Shown here: piece after piece, positions 48,607-60,100 of the stretch
Layout: every line of letters begins with the position of its first letter
How positions within the stretch are numbered: the first letter of the stretch is position 1
Notes under the pieces: model-generated
Database searches by the model: none
What the model saw: only the letters and a program-made list of their open reading frames with translations
What the model was told of the DNA's origin: nothing
Program-made: the position numbers and the translations under genes
From: JBGLNJ01 sp034434835
GTDB lineage: Bacteria > Chloroflexota > Anaerolineae > Fen-1058
DNA length: 64,000 nt
Assembly: GCA_034434835.1 (NCBI GenBank)
Contig: DAOTXX010000186.1
Span: forward strand, 1-64,000
Reading direction: 5' to 3'

Positions 48607-51600
48607 CGCAAGACGAGCGGCAGATACACTCGCTGGCACAATCCCCGATAACTGATGCCGGCCAGATTGTTCGTTCGCGTTGTCTCCGTAACCGTCCGAC
48701 CAGGGTCAACGTAGGCATACAACGTGCAGGCCAACGGCCCACTCACCTGCCCGCTCAACGTGGTCGAGCCTGCCGGGCCCAACACAGGTATCGTCCGCGT
48801 GAACAAGGCCGTGCCGCCATCCAATCGGTCATCGCCATAGAATCCCACCACGGCGTCAGTTGCCGTGATCACGCCGAGATTGTACACAGTCGCCGTCACC
48901 AGCACGGTCGTTCCGGTCGGCGAGGATGTCCAAAGATAGTACGGACTGACCATCAGGTCTGGACGCACGTCCAGAGTGAAGGTGAACACATTGTTCGCCG
49001 TCCACGTCTCGCTGAACTGGCCCTGATTGACGACTGCCACGAGCGGATAGTCGCCCGCGCTCAAGGGGCCAGAATTCCATGGCGTGGTGCGGGTGACGGT
49101 CTGCCCGGCCGCCAACATGGGCACGGTGTCGGTGACGGCCAACGTGCCGGTGAGCGCGTCACGATAAAAGGCCAGCGTCGTCGTTGGCGCGTCGCTGGTA
49201 CCCACGTTGCGAACGAGCGTGACCAACCCCACGTCATTGCCGCCCCAATAGTCCACACCTGCGCTGACGACTTCAAGGTCAGGGCCGAACGCGGCGAGCG
49301 TGGCCGTGTTATCGGCTTCGTCAGATTCCGTGACCAGATGATCGGGATCGGCCACGGCATACAGCACGTGCGCGCCGCCAACGGTGGGAACGGTGTAAGG
49401 AACGCTCACCGTGGCCGTCATGCCCGCAGCCAGAGGAGCAGACGAATTGGCCTTGCCGATCAGCGTCCCCCCAAAGCCGGGATCGCCGTCATAGAAAGCC
49501 ACTGCCACAGCGTCTAATGCCCGGTCGCCGCGGTTTTGCACTGTGGCGCTGACGGCCAGCGTCGCGCCGACCACCGGGTGATCATCAGAGACCACCAGGC
49601 CGGTCGCAGCGAGGTTGCGCTCGAACTCGTGGCGCATCGTCATCAAATCGCTCTGCCCTTCCGTGGGCAGGGTGTAGGTGACCGTTTCGCCTGTGCCGCT
49701 GATGACGGCGGTGCGGGTGACCGGTTCGAGCGCCGTGCGGACATAGCCCATCAGCAGGTCGCCGCCTGAATCGAGCGCCGGGGCCGGGTAGCGCTCGCTG
49801 GCCGCGTCGCTGGTCAGCAGGCGCGGCAGGCCCCACAGCCCATACGTCGCATCATAGAACGAGAGATACATGTCGCGCTGAGCCGCCTGGGCGGTCAGGA
49901 CAACAGCGACATTGTTCGCACCATCGCGCACGACGCGGAACTGGTCAATGCTGCCGATGGCCTCGGGCAGGGTGAGGGTGGCCGTCGCCCCGGTGGTCAG
50001 GTTCCACAGGCGCAGATCGTCCCTGGCCAGCCAGACCAACAGCGGTTGGTTGGTGCCGTTATAGATCACCTGCGGCGCGCGGTGTCCCCGGTCATCGTCG
50101 GTGCGTTGGACCGGCGTGCCCCACGATGAGCCGTTCCACTGGCTGGTGAACAACTGCAGCGTGGGCGTCGAACTGCCCGTGGGGGTCAGGTAGCGAGTGT
50201 AGGCGATCGTCGCCGCGCCGCTGCCGTAGCCGGCGGACAGCTCGACCAGGCCGGGGAGATTGTCAACCGCGGCGGCGGGCGCGCTGGTCCACCCGCCGTT
50301 GAAAAAGGCGGCCATAATGCGGTCGGGATTGGATGGGTCGCCGTACAGTGCGCCGCCGTCGTTCTGCCGCCAGACGGCGAGCAGTTGCCCATTGCTGTTG
50401 CGTGCCAACTGCGGGCGCATGTCCAACGCGTTGTTGTTTGTCAGCAGCGCCGGCGCGCTCCACAACCCGGTTGACTCGTCGTAGGTGGCCCAGGCGATCT
50501 CGATCTGCTGCGCGGTGGTGACATCCCATGTGGCAGTGACGGGCAGGGGGGCTGGCAGTCGCTCCCAGATCGCCAGGGCGTCAGATATCATGCCGCTGGC
50601 CCAGGCCACCTGCGGTGCGCTGTCGAGGTAACTGTCGTCGGTCGCCAGCACGGGCGCGCTCCAGGTCGAGCCGTCCCAGCGGCTGAAGGCGATCTCGTGC
50701 GACTGGCCGATCGGCTTGGTGACGACATCGTGGACCCACAGCAGCAGCGCGTGGTCGTTAGCCGGGTTCACCGCCAACACGGGCTGCGTGTAGGTAAAGA
50801 CGTTGCTGACCAACGTGCTGGTCACTGTGCCGGCCGCAGCGGCTTGGCGCAGGGCAAAAGCGCGCGCGGCCTGCCGCCCGCCGACAAAGACAGCATAGTC
50901 GGGGCTGTCGTTATGGCCGATTGGCGACCAGCCGGCCGCGTCGCGCAGACCCTCGGACACGACACGATGCAGCCCCTCCGGATACTCCCATTCGATGACA
51001 AAAGATTTCTGATACCACAAACCAAAGACGCGCGCCTTGTAACCGGCCTCACCGCTGATCGTGATATGGTCAAACTCGAGATCTGACAGGTCGGTCAGCG
51101 GGTTGGAATTATAGAACTCGAGGCTGCCAGCAGCGGCCAACTCGACGTTCAGCTCCGAATTCAGCCAACGCACCTCATAATGGTAACCGACCGCCAGGCG
51201 GGGGCCGCCGCCGACTGCCAGGCCAGTCCACTCCAGATAGGGAGAGGCAGAGATGGTCTCGACATCGGCGGAGAGGTAAGCGTTCAGATTGCCTTGCAGG
51301 TAGATCTGGCCGAGCACGGTCAGCACCTCGCGCGGCAGGGTCTGTTGAAGCGATGTGCCGGCGCCAGGGGCGATGAAATCAACGACAAAGGTCAGCACCG
51401 GCCAACTGCGTCGGCCATAGACAGTGGCGTCAACCCGGATGGTGCCGCTGGCGGTGGGGATTTCGCACTGCACAGAATGTCCCTCCAGACTACCACTGCC
51501 CACCAGGCTGCCGCCCAACCCGACACCCACCAGGTCAATATCAACATCCGCGCCGGCCTCGACGCGCAACTTGACCGGCTTGCTGCAAGTCATGGGCAGG

Positions 51601-53795
51601 TAGAACCCGCCGCCGATGCCAAAACTCAGCTTGGTGCTCGAACCTGATGGGCCAAACCCCGGCGCGCCCAGGTCAATACCATCCGATGGGATGACCAGGC
51701 CCGCCGAATATTCGTGGCCGGCGCTCCACGATCCGCCGAGGGTCAGCGAGGCGATGCTGCCGACGGCCTGCAGCCCGCTCATCCAGAGTGGCGCGGCAAC
51801 GGAGAAGGGCGCATAGTCAACCGGCTGGGAGGCCTGGCCCTCGGCGTTGTAGGCGATCAGGCGCAGGCTGTTCTGCCCGCTGCGCAGGACGCTGCCCATG
51901 TTGAAGGTGTGGCTGGCCCCGCTCGACGATGCTGGCTCAGAAAAGACCGCGCCGTTGAGCACAAAGTCCACCCGTCCGGGGGTCGAGCCGCGCCAGTCCA
52001 CAGTCACGGCGATCTGGTTAGGGGCCGATAGCCCCTGCAGGTAGCGCCCGTCGAGGGGATAGGTGGGGCGCACGGCGGTGATCGCCAGAGGCCCGGTCTG
52101 CGGCGGCAATGTCCCGCCTCCGCCGGTAGGAGTAAAGGTCACCTGAACCGAGGCAGGCAGGGTCGCGCCGCTGCTCAGGTCGAGGACAGTGACGACAGCG
52201 TTGCCAGCGGCGGATGAGCGCAGTGTGGTAGCATACTGACCGCTGCTGTTGACCACGCCGATCGGGTTGGCAAAAGTATCCAGCCCGCCGCGGTTGGAGA
52301 GCAGGCGGACGGTGTGGCCGGGCGTGGCACGCAGCAGCGTGATGGATGTGGTCGTCGTGCCGTCGGCGGGAAGGGATGTAGGCGCAGCGGTCAGGTAGGG
52401 ATAGGTGGGGGCAGCGCCGCGGGCGCGAGCAAAGATGTCCCGCGCGTCGTTGGTGTCCCCGCTGACCAGGTTGGCAGCGCCGGACTCGAAGGCGATGACG
52501 CTGCCATCGCCCGAGATCGCGGGCTTGTTAGAGAGCGAGACCGGAAAGTTACTTCCGGTGGCCTCCTGGCCGTTGCTATCCACCGAAAGCCGCCACGTCT
52601 CGCCGCTCTGCCGGTCATGGACGAAAACGTCATCTGCGGCATTATTGTCCCCCGGCACCAGGTTGGTGGCCGAGGAGACAAAGGTCACAAAGCGGCCATC
52701 GGCAGAGATGGAAAGCAGATCGCTCGCCGAGCCGTTGGCTTCGGTGCCGTCATAGCCCATCATGATGCGCTGGGTCGTCCCGCTCTGCCGGTCGCGGACG
52801 AAAACGTCACACTCGTTGTTCGTGTCCCCGCTGACCAGGTTATCGGCGCAAGAGTTGAAGGCGACATAGCGCCCGTCGCTGGAAATCGCCGCATAGCTCG
52901 CGGCCCCATTGCCCTGGACGCCGCCCGAGCTGACCGAGACACGCGAGGTGGTGCCGGCCTGACGGTCGCGGACAAAGATGTCAACGACGCCATTGGTATC
53001 GCCGCTGACCAGGTCGGTCGAGTTGGAGGCAAAAGCCACGTAACGCCCATCGGCCGAGATCGAGAAACCGAATTGCTCGGCCCCGCTATTGCCTTCCGCC
53101 TCGCTGGAAGAAACCGAGACGCGCTCGGTGGTGTTGTTTTGCCTGTCACGGACAAAGATGTCGTAGGCGTTATTGGTATCGCCGCTGACCAAGTTGGTGG
53201 AGGCCGAGGCGAAGGCCACATAGCGCCCATCGGCGGAGATGATGGCGGGGGAGGACTCGCCGTTGCCCTGTTGGCCGGTGGAAGAAAGCGAGACGCAGGC
53301 TGTCGTGCCGCTCTGCCAGTCGCGGACGAAAATCTGGTCGTGGCCGTTGGTGCAGGGGGAGGCAAGGTTGGTCGCGTAAGAGTCAAAAGCCACATAGCGC
53401 CCATCGCCAGAGATGGAGGGCAGGAAGGAATAGTCGTTGGCCTGAGCGCCGCTGGAGCTGAGCGAGACGCGCGTGGTCTGCCCGGTCTGCCGGTCGTGGA
53501 CGAAAACGTCCGGGTAGCCGTTCGTGTCGCCGCTGACCAGGTTGGAAGCGTAGGAGTAAAAGGCGGCGTAGCGGCCATCGCTAGAGACCGAGGGCGCACC
53601 GGAGCCGGCGTTGCCCTGCGCGCCGGCGGACGAGATGGATACGCGGGCGATGGCAGTACTTGGAACAGTTGGAGCGATGAGGTCACGGCTATTCGTTGTG
53701 TTCAACGCATTGAGGGGTGTCTGAGAGGGAATGTGTGCCAGCAGCATGACGAGGGCGACAAACACGCCGATCAGACGACGAGGTACGGTCTTCAC
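48603..53795 (-). CDS. Secreted PD40 (TolB-like beta-propeller) and CARDB-repeat protein
   Basis: A 1,730-residue exported protein. The start is GTG with CGGAGG seven bases upstream; the signal peptide is VPRRLIGVFVALVMLLAHIPSQ. Residues about 45-460 hold seven or eight repeats of about 53 residues of the form SxDGRYVAFxSxATNLVSGDTNxxxDIFVRDRQxGxTxRVS, i.e. PD40/WD40-like propeller blades. The middle (about 460-1,000) contains Ig-like and unassigned beta segments. A second propeller-like part (about 1,010-1,390) reads LWVHDVVTKPIGQSHEIAFSRWDGSTWSAP and relatives. The C-terminal third carries about three CARDB domains (PDLMVSPYYLWTS..., DLEVVSAGVDYWGG...). It ends VYLPLVLR, a tail often seen on Chloroflexota secreted proteins. 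A surface-adhesion or polymer-binding role is inferred. Confidence 0.82.
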   Translation of the reverse strand: MKTVPRRLIGVFVALVMLLAHIPSQTPLNALNTTNSRDLIAPTVPSTAIARVSISSAGAQGNAGSGAPSVSSDGRYAAFYSYASNLVSGDTNGYPDVFVHDRQTGQTTRVSLSSSGAQANDYSFLPSISGDGRYVAFDSYATNLASPCTNGHDQIFVRDWQSGTTACVSLSSTGQQGNGESSPAIISADGRYVAFASASTNLVSGDTNNAYDIFVRDRQNNTTERVSVSSSEAEGNSGAEQFGFSISADGRYVAFASNSTDLVSGDTNGVVDIFVRDRQAGTTSRVSVSSGGVQGNGAASYAAISSDGRYVAFNSCADNLVSGDTNNECDVFVRDRQSGTTQRIMMGYDGTEANGSASDLLSISADGRFVTFVSSATNLVPGDNNAADDVFVHDRQSGETWRLSVDSNGQEATGSNFPVSLSNKPAISGDGSVIAFESGAANLVSGDTNDARDIFARARGAAPTYPYLTAAPTSLPADGTTTTSITLLRATPGHTVRLLSNRGGLDTFANPIGVVNSSGQYATTLRSSAAGNAVVTVLDLSSGATLPASVQVTFTPTGGGGTLPPQTGPLAITAVRPTYPLDGRYLQGLSAPNQIAVTVDWRGSTPGRVDFVLNGAVFSEPASSSGASHTFNMGSVLRSGQNSLRLIAYNAEGQASQPVDYAPFSVAAPLWMSGLQAVGSIASLTLGGSWSAGHEYSAGLVIPSDGIDLGAPGFGPSGSSTKLSFGIGGGFYLPMTCSKPVKLRVEAGADVDIDLVGVGLGGSLVGSGSLEGHSVQCEIPTASGTIRVDATVYGRRSWPVLTFVVDFIAPGAGTSLQQTLPREVLTVLGQIYLQGNLNAYLSADVETISASPYLEWTGLAVGGGPRLAVGYHYEVRWLNSELNVELAAAGSLEFYNSNPLTDLSDLEFDHITISGEAGYKARVFGLWYQKSFVIEWEYPEGLHRVVSEGLRDAAGWSPIGHNDSPDYAVFVGGRQAARAFALRQAAAAGTVTSTLVSNVFTYTQPVLAVNPANDHALLLWVHDVVTKPIGQSHEIAFSRWDGSTWSAPVLATDDSYLDSAPQVAWASGMISDALAIWERLPAPLPVTATWDVTTAQQIEIAWATYDESTGLWSAPALLTNNNALDMRPQLARNSNGQLLAVWRQNDGGALYGDPSNPDRIMAAFFNGGWTSAPAAAVDNLPGLVELSAGYGSGAATIAYTRYLTPTGSSTPTLQLFTSQWNGSSWGTPVQRTDDDRGHRAPQVIYNGTNQPLLVWLARDDLRLWNLTTGATATLTLPEAIGSIDQFRVVRDGANNVAVVLTAQAAQRDMYLSFYDATYGLWGLPRLLTSDAASERYPAPALDSGGDLLMGYVRTALEPVTRTAVISGTGETVTYTLPTEGQSDLMTMRHEFERNLAATGLVVSDDHPVVGATLAVSATVQNRGDRALDAVAVAFYDGDPGFGGTLIGKANSSAPLAAGMTATVSVPYTVPTVGGAHVLYAVADPDHLVTESDEADNTATLAAFGPDLEVVSAGVDYWGGNDVGLVTLVRNVGTSDAPTTTLAFYRDALTGTLAVTDTVPMLAAGQTVTRTTPWNSGPLSAGDYPLVAVVNQGQFSETWTANNVFTFTLDVRPDLMVSPYYLWTSSPTGTTVLVTATVYNLGVITATDAVVGFYGDDRLDGGTALFTRTIPVLGPAGSTTLSGQVSGPLACTLYAYVDPGRTVTETTRTNNLAGISYRGLCQRVYLPLVLR

Positions 53796-54141
53796 TTGAG
53801 CCTCCGTGGTGATGTAGGTGTGTAGCTTGACAGAGGTGCGAGTCGGGAAGGGAAGCGTATTGGCCGACAAGTGCCATACCTGTCTAGCGAGAGCAGAGTA
53901 TACACCCAAGGCAAAAACCGGTCAAGGAAAAGAGCGGTCTCTGCACAGAACTCGCAATACTCCAGGCTCTCGGCGGGTCTACGAGCCACCGAACGCCGGT
54001 CACCCTGGCCCGCGTGGCCGCAGGCCAGGGCAGGCAGACCAGCTTGGAGCGACGAAAATCGTTGCGCATCGGCTTCAGAACCTGGAAATTCGCTCGACTC
54101 GTTCAAAAAGACGGGGGTCTCAACAGCTTTCGGACAGGCTA
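53796..54141. other. Intergenic region upstream of the secreted-protein gene
   Basis: About 345 bases with the secreted-protein promoter and a partial copy of the type E end (CTTTCGGACAGGCTACTAG at about 54,127-54,145) immediately before the end of the coiled-coil gene. No gene is supported. Confidence 0.5.
53897..53925 (-). promoter_or_regulatory. Promoter of the secreted PD40/CARDB gene
   Basis: Minus strand TTGACC (53,920-53,925), 17-base spacer GGTTTTTGCCTTGGGTG, TATACT (53,897-53,902). Predicted leader about 95 nt. Confidence 0.65.
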
Positions 54142-57100
54142 CTAGAGCGGTCGCTGAGGCGCCCAGCGTTCGCTGCTCAGGGCATCGCCCTTGCGTGATG
54201 CGCGCGAGCGCTGCGTCTGCGGCTGACCGGTGACGGCCTCCAGTTCTTCTCTCAGCATCTGCACCTCGCCGGCCGCAGCTTGCAGAGCCAGGCGATACCG
54301 CGTCGTAGATTCGCTGATCGAAGCCCGCAAGCGGGCCAGCTCGTCCTTCGACATCTGCAGTTGACTCTGGAGCTGTTCTTTCTCTTTCTGGGACCGCTCG
54401 GTGAGTGCCAATAATTGCTGTCGCAACATTTGCACTTCATTGGTCGCCGCCCGCAGTTGAGCCAATCGCTCCTTCTCCACACGAGGTCGGTCCGCCGCAG
54501 CTTCCAACTGCTCCCGTAGCTCTTGCACTTCGAGCAGGGCGCCCTGCAGGTTGCTGTGAAGTTGGTCTTTTTCGGTCTGCATCTGAGCCGTGACGTTTTG
54601 AAATTGCTGTTGTAGTGCTTCGAACTGCTGGTTGGCCCGTTCCAACTGATCTTGGAGCTGATGTTTTTTGGTCAGGGCCTCACGGGTGACGGTCTGCAAC
54701 TGCGACCGCAGCCAAGCCAACTCATCGCCAGAACGGCGCGCCTGGCTTTCGAGCTGCTGCTTTTCGGCCTGCGCCTGTTCGGATAGAGCTTGATAGCGTT
54801 CCTGAAGCGCAAGCAGCTCGTGAGTTGTCGCCTCCAAATGGCTTTGGGCCTGTTCCTTTTCGGCTTGGGATGTCTCCGTCAGAGCCTGCAGTTGTCCGCG
54901 CAGAGCCGCGATCTCGTCAGTCGCCTGGCGCAACTGGTACTGGAGCTGGCTCCTTTCGGCGTGGGACTGACCGATGACGGTTTGCAGGCGTTCCAGCATC
55001 ATGCTCAATTCCTGGTTGGCCTGCTGCAACTGGCTTTGCAGTTGAAGCTTGTCCATCTGCATCTGGCGCGTGTCCGCCTCTGCCTGCTCTCGGAGCGCGC
55101 GCAGCTCGCAGGCGGCTGCCTGAAGCTCATTTTGAAGTTGGCCCTTTTCTGCCCACGAACGATCAGTGACCGCTTTTAGTTGTTCCTGAAGGGTATGCAA
55201 TTCGCCAGTCGTCTGCTGCAAGCGGCTCTGCCATTGGTACTTTTCTGTCTGCAACTGATCTGCGACCGCCTGCAGTTGTTGTTGAAGGGTCAGCACCTCA
55301 TGGGCTGACTGCTGCAACTGCGTCTGCAATTGCTCTTTTTCAGCCTGTGACTGCGCGGCCAGACTTCGATGCCGCTCTTGGAGCGCCAACAGCTCGCCCG
55401 TCGCGACTTGCAACCGGCTTTCGAGCTGCTCGCGCTCGGCTTGCGCTTGATCGGAGGTGACTTGGAGTTGCTCGCGCAGTGTTTGGATTTCGTGGGCCGC
55501 CTGGCTCATTCGCTCTTCAAAGTGACCCTTTTCCGCCTCTGACTGGTCGGTCACATTCTGCAGTCGCGCGAGCAGCGTCTGCAACTCCTGGCGCGCTCCC
55601 TGCAACTGGTGTTGAAGCTGAGCCTTTTCAGCCTGCGCCTGTTGCGCCTGTGATTGAACCTGATCTCGGAGCGCGGCCAGCTCGGTAGCCGAATCGCGCA
55701 GTTGTTCCTGCAGTTGCTCCTTGTCCTTTTGGGCCTGGCGCGTGGCATCAGACAATTCTTGTGTGAGAGACTGCACCTGGCTGGCCGCCTGGCGCCACTG
55801 GCTTTGCAGTCGTTCTTGTTCTGCTTGCGCCTGATCGGTCACCGCCTGCAATTGCGTCTGGAGGGCATCCAGCTCGCCCCCCATCAGCCGCAATTGATGC
55901 TCAAACCGTTCTTGTTCCGCCTGCGACTGACGTGCCAGGGATTGCAGTTGATCTCGCAATGCTTGCTTCTCGTTGGTCTCTCCTCTCAACTGGCTCTGAA
56001 GCTGATGGATCTCGGCCTGGGACTGGCGGGTGAGCGATTGGACCTGATCCCACAGCGTCTGCAACTCGCTGGTCGCCTGGCGCAATTGCCCCTGGAGCAG
56101 GCTCTTGTCTGCCTCAGCTTGTTGCACGACGGTCTGGAATTGCTCGTGAAGCAATTGGGCGTCTCCGAGAGCCTGCTGCAGTTGGCTTTGGAGTCGGCTC
56201 TGCTCCGCTGCAGATTCAGCCGTCACCGTCTGCAACTGCTCCCGCAACGCAGATGATTCGGCCTGGGCCTGCTGCAAGAGTTCTTGGAGCCGTGCCTGCT
56301 CGGCCATCGCCTGGGCGTCAACCGCCTCGAGCTGTTCCCGCAAAGCATGGACCTCGTCGGCGGCCTGCTGCCATTGCTGACGGAGCCGAGCATGCTCGGC
56401 TTTGAACTGATGGGTCGCCACTTTAAAGCGCTCCTGCAAGAACTGCCACTCGCGGGTGGCGTCTTGCAACTGGCTACGCAATCCAGCCTGCTCGGCCACA
56501 GACTGCTCTGCCAGGGCACGCGACTGCTCGCGAAGGGACTGTGATTCGTTCAAAGCCTGCTGCAACTGTTGCTCCAATTGCTGCTTTTCGATCTGGGATT
56601 GAGCCGCGAGAACCTGGAGCTGCTGTTGTAGGGACGACGCCTGGCGAACAGCTTCTTGCCATTGATCTCGCAGGTGAACCTTTTCCATCTCGGATTGTTC
56701 GAGGGCAGCCTGTAGCTGCTCGCGCAAGGACTGCGCTTCGTCTCCCACCTGACGCAACTGGTGTCCGAAAGCCTCTTGTTCGCTCTGGGCCTGCTCGGTA
56801 ACTATTCGAAGCTGTTCGCTCAACTGCTGCAAATCGCCTGTAGCCTGCTGCAACTGATCCCGGAGTTGGCGCTTGTCCGCCTCGGATTCCTGAAGAACCG
56901 CTTGCAGTTGCTCTCGCAGAGTCGAAACCTCTTGAGAAGAGGCCAGCCACTGGCTCTGCAGCCGGTCTTGCTCCGCGCGCGACTGATCCGACAAAGTGGT
57001 AAATTGCTCTTGAAGTGTTTGGAGTTGCTCGGTCGTCACAGCCAACTGGCTTTCCAGTTGATGCTTCTCTGCTTGTGATTGCTGGGTGATCGCCTGCAAC

Positions 57101-60100
57101 TCTGCGCGCAGCGTCTGCACCTGATCCGTCGCCAACCGCCACCGGTTTTCAAGCTGCTCTTGCTCAGCCAGAGATCGATCCGCCAGGCCTTGGTACTGCT
57201 CGCGGAGCGCAGCCAATTCGCCCGTCGCAGCTTCCAACTGTCCCTGAAGCTGCTCCCGCTCAGCCTGTGACTGCTCGGAGACAATTTGCAGTTGTTCTTG
57301 CAGCGTGTGGATTTCGCGCGCGGCCTGGCTCAACTGCTCTTGGAGGCGGCTCCTGTCTGCTTGAGATTGGTCGGTCACATCCTGCAGACGTGTCAACAGA
57401 GCCTGGACCTCGGCGTGGGCTGCCTGCAATTGACTCTGGAGCTGATCTTTTTCGGCCTGGGATTGCTGCGCCAGCTCTTGGGCTTGCGCTTGAAAGGCCA
57501 GCAGCTCATCGGCTGAATGGCGCAACTGCTCCTGGAGTCGTTCTTTTTCTTCTTGGGCTTGATGGGTCAGTATCCGTATTTCTTCTCGCAGGGCTTGAGC
57601 TTCGCCGCCGGCCTGACGCAACTGGTCCAGGAGCCTGGCTTGCTCTGCGTGCGCTTGATCGGTGACCGTCTGCAACTGCGCATGCAGTTGCTGCAATTCG
57701 CTTTCCATCTGCTCCAACTGCTGCTGGAATTGACCCTGCTCCATCTGCCGCAGGTGAGTGACAGATTGCAGTTGATCCTGCAGCACCAGCCTGGCATCAG
57801 TTTCTTCCTTGAGTTGGGCCTGCAGTTGATTGACTTCCGCCTGCGACTGACGTGTAATGACCTGTATCTGCTCCAGGAGCGTGTGGGTTTGTGCGGTCGC
57901 CTGCTGCAGGCGGCTCTCAAGTTGGCCCTTGTCTGCTTGCCACTGATCGGTGGCCGTCTGCAATTGCTCCCGCAGCGCAGCAGCCTCTCGGGAAGCCGTC
58001 TGCCATTGGCTGTGAAGCTGGTCTCGCTCTGCGCGCGAATGTTCCGACAAAGACTCGAATTGCTCGCGCAGCGTTTGAAGCTGAGCAGTGGTATCTGCCA
58101 ATTGACCTTCAAGCTGTTCCTTTTCCACGCGCGACTGCTGTGCAGTGGCTTGCAATTGCTCATGGAGCGTCTGCAGTTGCTCCGTCGCCAATCGCAATTG
58201 GCTCTCCAGTTGCTCCTTCTCGACCTGCGACCGATCGGTGACCGCACGCAATTGCTCTTCGAGGCTCTCGATTTCTCCGGTCGCCCGATGCAGCCGCTGA
58301 TGAAGCTGGGCTTGCTCAGCCTCAGCCTGTTGCCCGACCGTCTGTAGTTGCTCACGCAGCGAGAACAGTTCATCGGAGGCCGTGCGCAACTGCGCCTCGA
58401 GCTGATCCCTTTCCGCTCGCCACTGCCCAGTGACCTGGCGCAACTGCTCGTCAAGCGCCTCGCGCGCGCTGAGGGCCTCGCGTAACTGGCTGCCAAGCTC
58501 AGTGTTTTCGACTTGCGCCTGCCGGGTCGTTGCATCCAACTGCTCTCGGAGGATTTGAAGTTCGTGGGCCGCGCTCTGCAGTTGGTCCTCAAGCTCGGCC
58601 TTCTCTCGTTGGGATTGCTCAGCAGCAACCTGCAACTGGTTCCTGAGCGTCTCGACCTCACCGGTCAATTGGGCGACCAGAGCCTGGAGCCGCGCCTGTT
58701 CGGCTTGTGCCTCGCCGGTGAGAGTACGCAGTTGTTCTCGTACAGCCTCCAGCTCGCTGCCCGCTTGATACAGCCGGCCCTGAAGCTGATCCTTTTCTGC
58801 CTGCCACTGCCCGGCTTCTGCTCGCAAGCGACCTTTCAACATCTGAAGCTCGTTGACCGCTTCTCGCCATCGGCTGCGGAGCTGATCTTGCTCACTGCGC
58901 GCTTCGTCCATGACCGCCTGCAGATGTCGCTGAAGTGTTTGGAGTTCTTGCCCGTGCTGTGCCTTTTCGGCTTCCGATTGCTCGGAGACTGTACGCAATT
59001 GCTCTTGGAGTGCTGCAACCTGGCGCGTGACTTGCTGCAGTCGGTCTTGCCACTGTTCCTGGTCAGCCTCCGATTGACAGGTGAGGGCGCGCATCCGTTC
59101 CTGAACAGCCAATAGCTCACCGGTCGCCTCTTGGAACTGAGCCTGGAGGTGTCCCTTTTCCACTTCCGATTCTATCGTGACGGTCTGCAACTGCTCGCGC
59201 AGCGCTTGCGCCTCGCCCATCGCTTGCTGCAACTGACGTTCGAGCTGTGTCCGCTCCATTTCGAACCGAGCGGCCACTGCCTGCAACTGCTCGCGCAGCA
59301 CTTGGGCTTCTTCGACAGCCTCATGCAACTCGCTGCGGAGTTGGCCTTTGTCCGCCTCGGCCTGAACCGTGGCCGCGCACATCTTCTCTTGCAGTGACTG
59401 TAACTCTCCAACAGTTTGGCGCAGCAGGCTTTCGAGCTGGCTCTTGTCCACTTCCGAGTGGTGAACAGCCGCCCGAAGCTGTTCTCGTTCATCCATCATC
59501 AACTGCAACTGGCTATTCAGCCGGTTCTTTTCGATCTCAGCCTGAGCGGTGGCGGCCTCAAATTGCTCGCGGAGCGTCTGCAATTCACGAGCCGCCTGAT
59601 GCAATTGGGTCTGGAGTTGTTCGCTCTCGGCCCGCGACTGACTCGACAGGCTCTCAAACCGTTCCTGCAGCGCGTGCAACTCATTGACCGCCTGATGCCA
59701 TCGTCCTTCAAGTTGGGCTTGTTCCGATTGGGATCGGGCTGACAACGCCTCGAACTGCTCTTGCAGCGTCTGTAGCTCGATGGTCTTGGCCCCCAATTGA
59801 CCCTGGAGTTCTTCTCGCTCGGTTTGCGACTGAACGATGACCGCCTGCAGTTCACTCGCCGTCGCCTGCAAGCGATCCAAGAGTTGTGCCTTTTCTGCCT
59901 GGGACTGCTCAGTGACAACCTGGAATTGCTCGGAGAGTGCCTGCAGTTGCTCTTGAAGCCGGGCCTTGTCCGCCTGCGCTTCCAAGGTCTTGATTCGCAA
60001 CTGTTCTTGCAGTGCCAGCAGCTCGTCGGCCGCAACCTGCAACTGACGCTCGTATTCGGCTCTTTCGGATTGCAATTGATCGGTGACGGTCTGGAATTGC

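Noticed and set aside
55654..58347. Long open frames on the plus strand opposite the coiled-coil gene
   Set aside because: They are antisense shadows caused by the strongly biased repeat codons (CAG/GAG/CTG); composition mirrors the real frame and no domain or ribosome site is seen.
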